A DNA stretch of 64,000 nucleotides from Chionis minor (taxonomy: Eukaryota; Chordata; Aves; Charadriiformes; Chionididae), in contig VZSF01005559.1 in the NCBI GenBank assembly GCA_013398295.1, positions 82,367 to 146,366 on the forward strand, in the 5' to 3' direction. Position numbers and translations under genes: made by a program. Under the pieces are notes generated by a model that did no database searches, had not been told where the DNA came from, and worked only from the letters and a program-made list of their open reading frames with translations. Numbering within the stretch: the stretch's first letter is position 1; each line of letters begins with the position of its first letter. This document shows positions 55,273 to 64,000 of the stretch, piece by piece.

Positions 55273-58200
55273 CTGGGAGGAAAAAGACAGGGTGCTGTGA
55301 GCAGTCTGGTCTCCCGGGTCCCCTCCACCTCTTGACGCTGAGGCAAGAGCCAGCTCCTGCTGCTGCGTCTGCCCCATCTCTCCTAACGTGTCTCCAGGCT
55401 CTGGTGGCCGCCACGCAGCCGCCTTCGCCTCCTCCCAGCCGTGTGCTCTCCCCACACAGACGGGATCCTCTGGTGTGGGGTGAGGTGGCTCTGGCCCCTC
55501 TCAAGTGCACGGATGACAGCCCTGTCCCAGGCTGCTGGGAGCCGCAGACCCCGCTGCACGGGGGGACAGCACTGGCCTGTTGCGCCGTGCCACTGGCAGC
55601 ATCCAAACAGCGTCTGGGCAGGTCCCATGTGAGGGACCACAGCTTGGGGAGGGCTCACAGCACGCCAGGAAGTTGCTCCCAGTGCCAGAACCTCTCCTAA
55701 CACCAGAAATGGTGGATTCCATGCCCAGGGTAACTAGGCAGTGCTATGCTTGTGGTCACGGTCACTGCCTGGGTCGCAAGTTTTTGAGTCAGCGCTCAAC
55801 AGCCAGGGCTGGTTTGGTGCCGGGCACTCGCCAGGTAATTGCTACAGCTGTGGAGTGAGGAGGAAGGGGCTGGGGAAGATACTCACAGGTGTAGCATCAC
55901 GGCCCGGGGCACGTAGCCATCTGCAACAGAGCAAGGAAAAGCACGTCAGGTTGTGCCGGGAGCCGGGGCACGGGCAGGCCAGCGCCTGCCCCTGGCCAGG
56001 ACACACAGGGTTTAGCAACGCCCCCAGGGAGAGCTGGGGGCAAGGAGGAGCCGGCCCTGGGAAGCCAAGCTGGAGCCGTGGAAGGAACCTGCTCTGGGCA
56101 ATGCAGGGAATGAGCCTGCCAGGCTGGTGGCAGCTGGATGGGAAGAGCCTGATCCCCGTGTCTCTGCCTGAGGGATCTGCAGCATCCTTCAGTGTAAACA
56201 TGGCGTGTGGAGTCCGTGCCTACGGCAAAGCCGGATGTGCTGGGCTGGTGGCTGAGCGGCTCCGGGAACTGTGAAGACTTTTAGCAGGAGGGGAGACAAG
56301 CCCAGCTAATGGCAGAAATGCTGGTACCAAGCGGGAGGAAGAGGAGGATGTTGATGCAAAGAGAAGTGGGAACGTTTGAGACCCAGGGTACGTGTCAGGT
56401 TGGTCTAATGGCAAGGGGATGTCTCCTGCTGTTTACTGGGGGGGTGTGCACAAGGAAACTCATTCCCAAAACTTTGTGTACTGTGATCCCTGCTGCGGGC
56501 AAAGCCTCAGCCCCCAGCGACTTACACCTCCTCTGGCTGTTTCGACAGAGGATTTGCTCCTGATTTGTAAACTGAATGACATCAAGAATTTCTCCTCGTC
56601 TCAGCGGCAGGTTCTTCCCTCCACCTCTCTTCTCTGTCACTGCGGGGTCAACCATCATCTGAGTCAGGACATTGATGCTTCCTTCGAACTGAAACACAAA
56701 GAGCAGTGCTGCAGCTTGCCAGCTGCCCCAGCAGAGCGTGAGCTGGGCAGCTCTGACCACTCTCCCTTCTTGGAAAAAGCAGATCCCTCTCCAGCCAAAT
56801 GATCTGTGGGACTGGTCTGATCTGGGGATGTTTCAGTGGGGAACAGGACAGGATGACCTGGGTGTCAGCTGGTCTCTGCAGAGCACAGCTCCTCTCTGCC
56901 ACCACGTTTCACCCTTCCCAGGAGGCAGAGCTTAGAAGGACAAGCAATTGCTCGTTGCTGCTCACCTTGAATTTCTTCTGAAAGTCCCTGTCTGCCTTCT
57001 CTTCCTTCTTGCATTCCTTAAGTGTCATTGGCTTCGTCTTCCTGGAGATCTGGGCTTCTCTGCAGAGTCATTTTGAGTCACAGGAAAACTCAGGTGGCCC
57101 CGTGGTCTGCTCCCTCCCTTCCCCTTCTCCCACCGGGTCTGCTGCCCCATCGCATTTCCCTGCAGCAGCTCTCCCCCAGCACCCAAAGGTGCCTCCCTCC
57201 AGGGCTGCTGGGGCTCTCTGGCTGGGTTTAACCTGCCACTTGTGCTCTTCACCATGGACATTTCCATCTCAAGCCCAGCAGAGATCATTAAACCAACCAG
57301 CTTTGTCAAAGCAGCAAGGAGCCCTGGCCATTTTGGGACCCTTAGAAAGAGTAAAAACCCCTGTTACCTCTGTGAGGCTCCCAGCAAACCAACCCTGTTA
57401 GAGGCTCGACCAGCGTCTTCACCTGTAAAACCAAACCCCGGGAGAGGTGCTGCCGTGAGGCTGCTGTAAGGTGTAGACACCTACTGAGACAGGACAGAAG
57501 ACTGAAACAGCAGCAAGAGCTTTCCCCTCCTGGGACCAAACCCTGAGTTTGCCCCCTGCGCACGTGGGGTATCAGGGTTTCCCGTGCCCATTTAGGAGGC
57601 AGCAGAGAAACCCATCGCCCCCCCGTGCCTGGGAGCAGCGGGCTCAGCGCAGGCTCTGCTGCTGCCCGTGGCTCGTGGGGGCCTCAAGGCTCTCTGAGCT
57701 GCAGCGCTCGCCCCAACCAGCGTCCCAGCCCCTCCTGTACCCACCTCCTCTGGGGCGAGGATACACTGGCGGCTGGGACACGGCGGGCAGCAGGAAGCCT
57801 TGACCTCTCCTGCCCATTCCAACAGGCTCTACGTCGTCGTATATCTCATCTTCAGCCCTGTGGAGAGGCAGACAGCAGGTAGGAAGCCCCGTTGCAGCGA
57901 CAGCACTGGGGGCCAAGGGCGGAATTGAGGGTGCTAGGAGGAAGGTGGGCAACAGGCAGTCCGTCTGGGGCAGAGCGGGACAGCAGCTCCGTGCCACGCG
58001 CCGGCAGCTCCTTGCAAGGTTCAGCAATGTGGCACAGCAGCCCGGGGTGCAGGAGGTGGGCAGCGGGGCGCAGCGGCAGCAGCCAGACTTGTGCAGGAAC
58101 GCAGCCCACGAAGGACGGCGCTCTGCACCGCGGCAGCTGCGTGCACAAGGTGCTGTCCCACACGGCGCTCCAGAAGCAGGCAGAAAAAAAACAAGGACCC

Positions 58201-61200
58201 TCTTGCTGTTCCCTCTCATGCCCTTCCCACTGCGTCAGGACAGCCTGGAAGACTGAAGGACACCTAGAATAAAAGTGCCACCTTAGTCCTTACCCAGTTA
58301 CAGCTGGAGCATCCTGTGGTGGGAACCGTGCTGGGGATGATGCAGCGTAGCCTGGTTTCAAGTAACCTATGGTAAAGAGAGGAAGAGGAGGGAGCAGAGA
58401 GGGATTACTTCACATTTTCTCCTTGACTCTGTCACCTGCATGGAGGAGTAGAGCTGTCCTGGGCTAGACTTAGTGTAGAGGGCTATGGGGAGATAAAACT
58501 GACAGCACATCTGGATCCAGCGAGGCATTTTTACTCCATGGCCCACCTGCGTATTTTCTTTCCTCCCAAAACAGAGGCAAGGCTCATTGAGAACTCACTG
58601 GGGAGCTTTAATATATATTTTCCCATTCTTATGTCCCTAATGTTATGTTCTCCCCGGGCCAGTGATGAAAAGGGAAGAGGCCAAAATGGGTATTTTTGAA
58701 TGTGGTGAAACCCCTGAACTGCAGAGCTGTACCAGCGTCAGGGCAGGTCCTAGATGCGTCCATGTGGTGAGATCACCAGCCAGAACGTGCGGCTGCCCCC
58801 AGTATGATTGCTGGCATATCCCTGCTAAGATCCTGTTATTTTTATCACCAGCCTCGTAGCTGTCACCAGCCTGCTCAACCAAACCAAAAAACCAACAACT
58901 GGCACAAAGTCTCATAGCACAATATTGCCGTTCTCATGGGTTATTGTACCAAATAATGCGCAATCGTATACCAGGCCTTAAAAATCGTAAGATTGCCCTA
59001 CAAACTACTAAAAATAACCAAATCAGGGCGGGGGTGTTGAACACATAGGTGTTGAAACTTGCCCCAGTACCCATGAGACAAATAAATACTTGAAAACCAC
59101 TAGTTTGTAGGACATGTGGGGAGCAGGTCACTCCCTCCTCTGCCAGGGCCAGGGCTGGTTTTGGTGGGTGAGCATCTCCCAGCACAACGACACGGCTGGG
59201 CCTGAGAAAGACCTCTGAGTGCTGATACAACAATAATGTCTTATAACAATAACATAAACCAGCTAGGTTTTACAGTTCTTACGAGGAAAGAAAAAGAGAC
59301 TCTACTGTCACGGTTGCCCTCTACTGCGTGGCTATGACATGAGCTGGTTAATAAGGAACCATCCTTTAAATGGGGTGGTGAACAAAAACTTAGAGGAGTT
59401 GAGGAAGAAAGAGGATTTGAAACAAGTTTCATCACCCAGCGTGTGGATTAGCAGAGTGGCCGTTGTTAGAAACCAACAAACCTGTCTAGATCTGGAAGGC
59501 CACCGTGGAGCGTGGCAGGGCTCATGCCAAAAGGAAAACTGCCACGTCCAAGAAGCACCGAGCCCTGCATGCCGTGGACGGCCAGTAAGGAGGACACAGC
59601 AAACCAGCACAGTGGCCCTGGTGGCCATAGTTCTGGCTGTGCCTGGGGAGTCTCAGCAGCTCCCTCGGGCTTGGAGGGGTACGGCAGGAACTGCTTGGAA
59701 GCAGGTAACGTGCTGCCAGCTTCAGAGAGCCTCTGCCCCTTGCCCAAAGGGTGTGTAAGTGCTTCTTGCCCACGGGATGGAGATTAGCGCTGCTTCTCAC
59801 CAGTCAGCTTGTCTGCTTTTACAGCCACACAAGGCTGGACTGGTTGGAAAGGACCTCTGGAGTATCATCCAACCTCCTGCTCGGAGCAGGGCTGGCCTCA
59901 GAGCTAGAGCAGGTTTTTTTAGGGCCTCATCCAGGTGACAAATGAGTATCTCCAAGGTCAGAGATACCTGTCTCCCTGGTGCCTGCCATGGGGCTGCACC
60001 ACTCTTACAGGAAAGAGCCTTCTCCTAATATCTAACTGGAATTTCCCCTACTGCAGCTCATGCCCGTCGCCTCCAGTCCCGCTCCTGAGCGCCCCTGGGA
60101 AGAGTCTTGCTTGTCTCCCCGTGTTGGGTAGCTCTGGGCACTGAGGGGGTCTCCCTGTGGCTCGCTCTCCTCCCAGCCAAACAAGCCCAGGGCTCAGCCT
60201 CTCTTTCCCCATGTGCTCCAGCTCCCAAACATCTTGGTGCCCTGCACAGGGCTCACTCCAGTTTGTCAGCATCCCTCACATTACTTACTCCAACTCTACT
60301 CCCTACAAGCACCCCAGAGCCTGATCCCCGGCCCCAGCCAGGGAGAGGGCACTTAGTCTCCTTTGTTTCTCCAACTCCTGTCCTTCTCTCTCATCCCTTT
60401 CTACATGCTATGCCTATAAAAGCCCCTTTGGCATTACCAGCCCCCACCTCTCCATCAACTGCTCCCCAATATTTCCATCTCCCAGGAGCTCCAGACTGTG
60501 ACTGGGCAGATTTTCCTCCCTGAACGAGCAGCATCCTTCCCTGGGGGACTCGCGGGTGCTTGGCCATACCTGGCTGAGCACTCCTTGGTGGCTCCGTGGC
60601 AGGACGGACGGGTATCCCAGGACGTGCAGCCGCGCCAAACTTCTCCAGATCCACGACAGGAGGGCGCCTGGGCTTGGCCGGCCTCGCTCCCAGGGCCTTG
60701 ACATGTGGCAAAGGCTTCCTCCGAGGCAGAGCTGGGTGCCTTGTCCCATGGGAGCTTCCCGCAGCATCCAGGGAGGCTGCAAGAGCTGTGCCTTTGGCAG
60801 GAACCGCTGGAGAACCCTTGTCTTTGGCAAGCGGCCACGTCTGCTGGGCTGGGTTTCTCTGGGGAGGATCGGAGGCAGCTCCCACCTCCTTGTTTAATGT
60901 GTTTCCTCCTTCTGGCTTTGCAGGGGCTGAGGGGAAGGTGGCATCTTGAGCAATCCCTTTCTTCAGTCTCACCATCCATCCCGGGGTCTCACAGACAGGA
61001 TGAGGAGGCAAATAATGTCCCACACTCTGACCTTTACTGTGAGATGGAGAAGCCCTGCTGAAGTCCACCCTCCTGGCCCGGGGGGGTTCGGGAGGCGGCT
61101 CGCCCTTGGAGCCCACCGCGGGGGTCTGTCCCGGCTCTGCTGCAGGGGATGCTGCAGGGCGACTCTCTGGCCAGCCGTCGGGAGGGTCCTTCCTGTTCCC

Positions 61201-61254
61201 TTGGAGCTTTGCTCGTAAGTGCCTCACCACGGCCTCTTTCCCCTCCAGATGTGT
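55238..61254 (-). CDS. PRAM1: PRAM1 adaptor gene (ADAP/FYB family), 8 exons resolved, ends missing
   Basis: PRAM1 is a cytoplasmic haematopoietic, mainly myeloid, adaptor related to ADAP/FYB1 and FYB2; it is built of proline-rich sequence, tyrosine motifs and a C-terminal helically extended SH3 (hSH3) domain. Eight exons join in phase to about 411 codons. From the N-terminus: VRHLRAKLQ (like the N-terminus of PRAM1 and FYB2); a Pro/Ala-rich segment ending RRKPLPHVKALG and AKPRRPPVVDLEKF, which parallels the PRAM1/FYB2 'KPLP..LG..PAKP' motif; EIYDDVEP; a charged helix (KEEKADRDFQKKFK); the hSH3 core (MMVDPAVTEKRGGGKNLPLR, RGEILDVIQF, YGYVPRAVML); and a final DIYDDVEIY. The RRGGGK and YGYVPR segments match PRAM1 better than FYB1 or FYB2. 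The start codon exon and terminal exon are unresolved. The proline region lacks the many near-identical KKPPxPE repeats of human PRAM1. Confidence 0.9.
55887..55920 (-). CDS. PRAM1: PRAM1 hSH3 end exon
   Basis: 34 bp, acceptor ctctgttgcag, donor ACCT|gtgagt. The incoming T makes TAT, giving YGYVPRAVMLHL, the last SH3 strand. Confidence 0.92.
56526..56688 (-). CDS. PRAM1: PRAM1 hSH3 core exon
   Basis: 163 bp, acceptor ttgtgtttcag, donor GAGGT|gtaagt. Encodes FEGSINVLTQMMVDPAVTEK, RGGGKNLPLRRGEILDVIQF and LCRNSQRR. The clearest PRAM1 match in the gene. Confidence 0.95.
56966..57041 (-). CDS. PRAM1: PRAM1 charged-helix exon
   Basis: 76 bp, acceptor agatctccag, donor CAAG|gtgagc. Encodes KTKPMTLKECKKEEKADRDF and QKKFK, the basic/acidic helix that precedes the hSH3 core in FYB-family proteins. 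Confidence 0.9.
57368..57422 (-). CDS. PRAM1: PRAM1 small linker exon
   Basis: 55 bp, acceptor ggttttacag, donor AGAG|gtaaca. Encodes EDAGRASNRVGLLGASQR. Included because it is the only phase bridge (1 in, 2 out) seen between its neighbours; the sequence itself is not diagnostic. Confidence 0.65.
57745..57857 (-). CDS. PRAM1: PRAM1 exon with first EIYDDV tyrosine motif
   Basis: 113 bp, acceptor gcctctccacag, donor GGAG|gtgggt. Encodes AEDEIYDDVEPVGMGRRGQG and PPVYPRPRG. EIYDDVE is the kind of tyrosine site that kinases phosphorylate to recruit SH2 proteins in ADAP-family adaptors. Confidence 0.9.
58294..58366 (-). CDS. PRAM1: PRAM1 exon, GYLKPGYA segment
   Basis: 73 bp, acceptor ctttaccatag, donor CTGG|gtaagg. 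Continues in phase as SAQPGYLKPGYAAS and ends AVTG. Phase 1 in and 2 out, matching both neighbours. Confidence 0.8.
59825..60275 (-). mobile_element. CR1 LINE fragment in PRAM1 intron
   Basis: Degraded minus-strand CR1 3' region: 'ggttggaaaggacctctggagtatcatccaacctcctgctcggagcaggg', then 'ggaaagagccttctcctaatatctaactgg' and 'ttccccatgtgctccagctccc'. More divergent than the other copies, so probably older. Ends approximate. Confidence 0.8.
60570..61254 (-). CDS. PRAM1: PRAM1 large proline-rich exon
   Basis: 685 bp, acceptor TCGCAG (weak tract), donor CCAG|gtatgg; phase 0 in and 1 out. An in-frame stop lies just before the acceptor. It holds the VRHLRAKLQ motif, polyproline segments (EPPPEPPRARR, RKPLP, KPRRPP) and ends SAQPG. 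Confidence 0.85.
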
Positions 61255-63680
61255 CTGCGACCATTAAGAAAAGCTCCAGTTAAAACACCATGGAGGAAAA
61301 TGAGTCAAAGAGCCCCCTGGGGAACGCAGTGTATCTTCAACACGGCCTGACACTAAGCCTCCTCCATGAAACGTGGTCTTTGCTCAAAGCAGTCCTGGAG
61401 AGTGCCTGAGAAAACAATGGTGGGCTGCACCAGATTGGGAACAGGTCCCACCACCATTAGGGTATCCAGGAGACATTTCATGGAGTCTTTTGGTTTAATC
61501 CACCCTTGTCCACTACCAGGGACCATCAAAACAGAAGCATGGGGTGGGGGATTGTACCCTACTAATAGTGAAGCTCCTGAGGGCAGAATTTGACATCTAG
61601 AGATTGCCCAGGGCTCAGATGGGACCAACCCGCCTTGCCTTGGTCCTGGTTCCCATGAGGTCCATGGTGAACCCAGGGCAGTTGGGTGGGAGTTGGTGGG
61701 GGAGACCATGCAGGGCCACCAGCATCCCTCCCCAGAGGGAAACCCAGGACAGTGCTGCTGAAACTCATCCTGCCAAAGCCTGTGTGCAAATAAAAAGGCC
61801 AAGAGGCAGCAGATCTGCCCTACTTTTCTGACCAGTGAGTTTCCTGTCGCCGCTCACACCGTGCGTATGCGAAGTGGGGCACGCCGGCCCGAGCGCAGAG
61901 CTGCCCCCAACTTCCTGGATGACCAAAAAGCACCTTTTTCTGAAGCCTCCAGAGAAAGGCTGCCAGGAGGCGTCAGGATGACTTTTGGAAGCAGAGTGCC
62001 AGGTTTGAGGTGCGGCACAAAACTCAGGTGGTATGGGGTTACATTTTTCCTGAACTTCTCAGATGGACCTTATGAGAGGGGAGGGATCATCTTGCCTTCC
62101 CCCATCTTTCTCCCACCCGCTTGTCCCCAGACCGTCGTGTCCCTTTGCACCTTTGCTGCTCCACTTGCCCTCAGCAAGCTGTAAGCTTTGCTTCTGAAGT
62201 TCTCCTCTATCCGGGATTTCATTTTGGGTTTGTGCTTGCGTCATTTTTTTTGTTTCACAAGAGAAGGGCTCGTATGCAAAGAAGCAGCGCAATATTTCCA
62301 GACGTAAGTGCTTAAATGTATATATACTTTAAAATGTGCAAGTTCCCCTTGCATTCCCAGGCAGTCACCCCGATTTCCCTGGTAAACGCTGCAAACGCAG
62401 CCGTCTGAGCACAGCCTGTGGTAAAGCACTGCAAATCTGCCGTTTCCTCCACACCAGGCAGTGGGGCTTTCACCCAAACTAGTGAAAAAAAAAAAAAAAG
62501 CAACTTTTTCCAGATTCCCAAACATGCCGCTGGGATTTTTGGCACCTGAATGATTCAGAGGTTTGTAACTATCAATTTTGGAGCTGTTCCATGAGCCAGA
62601 CTAGCACAGAGTCCCCAGGTGTACCTGTGGGGTACACCACCACTTGTCACCATGATCCATTCCAGCTTTTTCAATACATTTTGCACTGGTGGGTGCTCTC
62701 CTGGACTCAATGGCAGAGTGTGGCCACCTCCTCTTTCACAGATTTTATATCCAGCCCAACATCACCCAGCAAATCTCGCACTGAGCCCAGGAACTGGTCA
62801 GAGACCTTTGAAGCTCCGACCAGCTCTCAGCCATACGGGGGGACTTTGATTTCCAGGAAGAGCGAGGGTCTCAGCAGGATCCAGCCCCCCGCAAGGACAC
62901 CGATAAAGCCTTTCCAAGCAGGAGGCATGGTACCACTCCCCACACCCCGTCCCCAGGTCCAGCGCAGCCCAGGTCCAGTTCTTACTCACCATTTTCCATC
63001 AGCAAACGCTTTCCTGAGTGCTCACCGCCTTCCTCAAGGCCACTGGAGGCATCCAGGCAGGACTTGCGCAAGGCAACCCTCTCTGAAGTCCCCCTCCCCT
63101 GAAACCAGAAGCTCTTTCCTAACGGTTGGTGAAAAGCTGTGTGCAATGCCAGGAAGTCGCTGTACCCTGACTGTGAAACAGCCTGAGGAGGAGGAGGAGG
63201 AAGAGGAGGAGCAGCTCTTGGTGCACTGCTACCTTGGACTCTGCTGCTGTTGGGAAGCTTGAAGCCCACCAAGCCCTGCTGCCTGTAAGAGTCTCACCCA
63301 GATGAGAGCCGGGATTCAGGGAGTGACTCCGGGATGCGAGGGATGGGCTGCTGCGAGGACCCGGGGGGGTGGGTTACGTTCGTATCTGACGGTGGCTGAC
63401 ATCAACTTGCTGCGGGTCAGGTCTTCAGAGCCCCACGGGACCTGCAGAGGTTGGAGGCGATTTGCAGGAGTCGCATGGCAAAACCAGCGCGTCCCCATGC
63501 AGCCCAGCTCTGCGGGGACATGGGAGGGCTGCGGAGAGGGCTACGGCTTCCCGGCGTATCCAAACCCGGGTGACATTTGCTCCGTTGAAGAGCCGAGCTG
63601 CGCTGGGAAGCGGGGGAAGCGCTGTGCATGGTGCAGCAGCGCGTTGGGCCATCGGTGTGACGAAATGGCCCGGTGTCGCC
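61255..63680. other. PRAM1 5' region, first exon not resolved
   Basis: This should hold the first coding exon(s) and promoter of PRAM1. I found no exon ending in phase 0 that convincingly joins the acceptor at 61254. A GAG repeat lies at about 63184-63215. No other gene recognised. Confidence 0.4.
63184..63215 (+). repeat. GAG trinucleotide repeat
   Basis: About ten GAG/GAA units, read as polyglutamate on plus and polyproline on minus. A microsatellite, not evidence of coding. Confidence 0.85.
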
Positions 63681-63689
63681 AGCGATTGC

Positions 63690-64000
63690 CTCAGAGGCAG
63701 GAAAGGTCTGCGGGGCCGAGTCGAGCCCCGCGGCCGGGATCCTCGGCCGATGTCGCTGCCCCGGGGGGGGCCTGTCCCTCCAGCCCGTTGGGAAGGGGTC
63801 CCACCGGCCGCTCCAAGGGCAGGACGCCGAGGGAGGCCGGGACGGGCCCGCCTGGGCCACGGGGGGGCGGCAGCCGGCGGCGCTGTGGAGGGCGAGGCGG
63901 GCGCCGCGGGGCTCCATCCCGCCGGCCGGAGGCGGGACGCGGCCGGGGGGGTCTCACGCCGACCCGCGGGGAGCACCTGGGGGCGCAGGGCCACCGCCAC
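63690..64000. promoter_or_regulatory. CpG island at the right edge
   Basis: Very GC-rich with densely spaced CG dinucleotides (runs such as ccgcggccgggatcctcggccg), quite unlike the interior. It runs off the window. It could be the PRAM1 promoter or that of the next gene to the right; the sequence does not decide. Minus-strand frames open to the edge are expected from GC content alone. Confidence 0.6.

Noticed and set aside
62982..63272. Candidate PRAM1 first exon ending MENG|gtgagt
   Set aside because: It leaves phase 1, whereas the large exon at 61254 must be entered in phase 0; joining them breaks the frame, so the link is not supported.
63425..64000. Minus-strand 191-codon frame open to the right edge
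   Set aside because: Composition is Pro/Ala/Arg-rich as expected from a CpG island; no motif or splice evidence.

Overview
The window is vertebrate nuclear DNA, almost certainly from a bird. It holds many CR1-type LINE fragments, including one long copy that still carries ORF1 and ORF2 sequence. It has compact GC-rich genes on the right, as on avian microchromosomes, and multi-exon genes with GT-AG introns. There are no bacterial operons, RBSs, CRISPR arrays or insertion sequences.

Layout. (1) 1-12747 is the last intron of ELAVL1 (+ strand). It contains a CR1 about 3.6 kb long, a perfect 1,917-bp tandem copy joined through a single N (very probably a false assembly duplication), a second CR1 and a hAT-type non-autonomous transposon with an 8-bp target-site duplication. 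(2) 12748-13072 is the terminal coding exon of ELAVL1/HuR (hinge end plus RRM3). An AT-rich stretch that probably includes a long 3'UTR follows, to about 20.6 kb. (3) About 20.6-38.0 kb is a gene-free interval with four CR1 fragments and a 143-bp tandem duplication. (4) 38049-53571 (- strand) is a complete 11-exon gene for a glutamate transporter of the EAAT5 type (SLC1A family). All splice phases agree and the open frame is 549 codons. (5) About 55.2-61.3 kb (- strand) is a PRAM1 gene, an adaptor of the ADAP/FYB family. Eight internal exons were resolved; the first coding and last exons were not. (6) The right edge, about 63.7-64.0 kb, is very GC- and CpG-rich and looks like a CpG island.

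The genes do not form a pathway. HuR is an AU-rich-element RNA-binding protein, the transporter takes up acidic amino acids, and PRAM1 is a myeloid signalling adaptor. Their grouping does make evolutionary sense: ELAVL, SLC1A and FYB/PRAM relatives also lie near each other at human 1p32-33 (ELAVL4, SLC1A7, FYB2), while ELAVL1 and PRAM1 lie at human 19p13. The EAAT5-like gene therefore looks like the 19p13-side duplicate of SLC1A7, one of the EAAT paralogues kept outside mammals. This is the most interesting observation in the window. I found no convincing wholly new system. Gene models come from splice-site and phase reading by eye.
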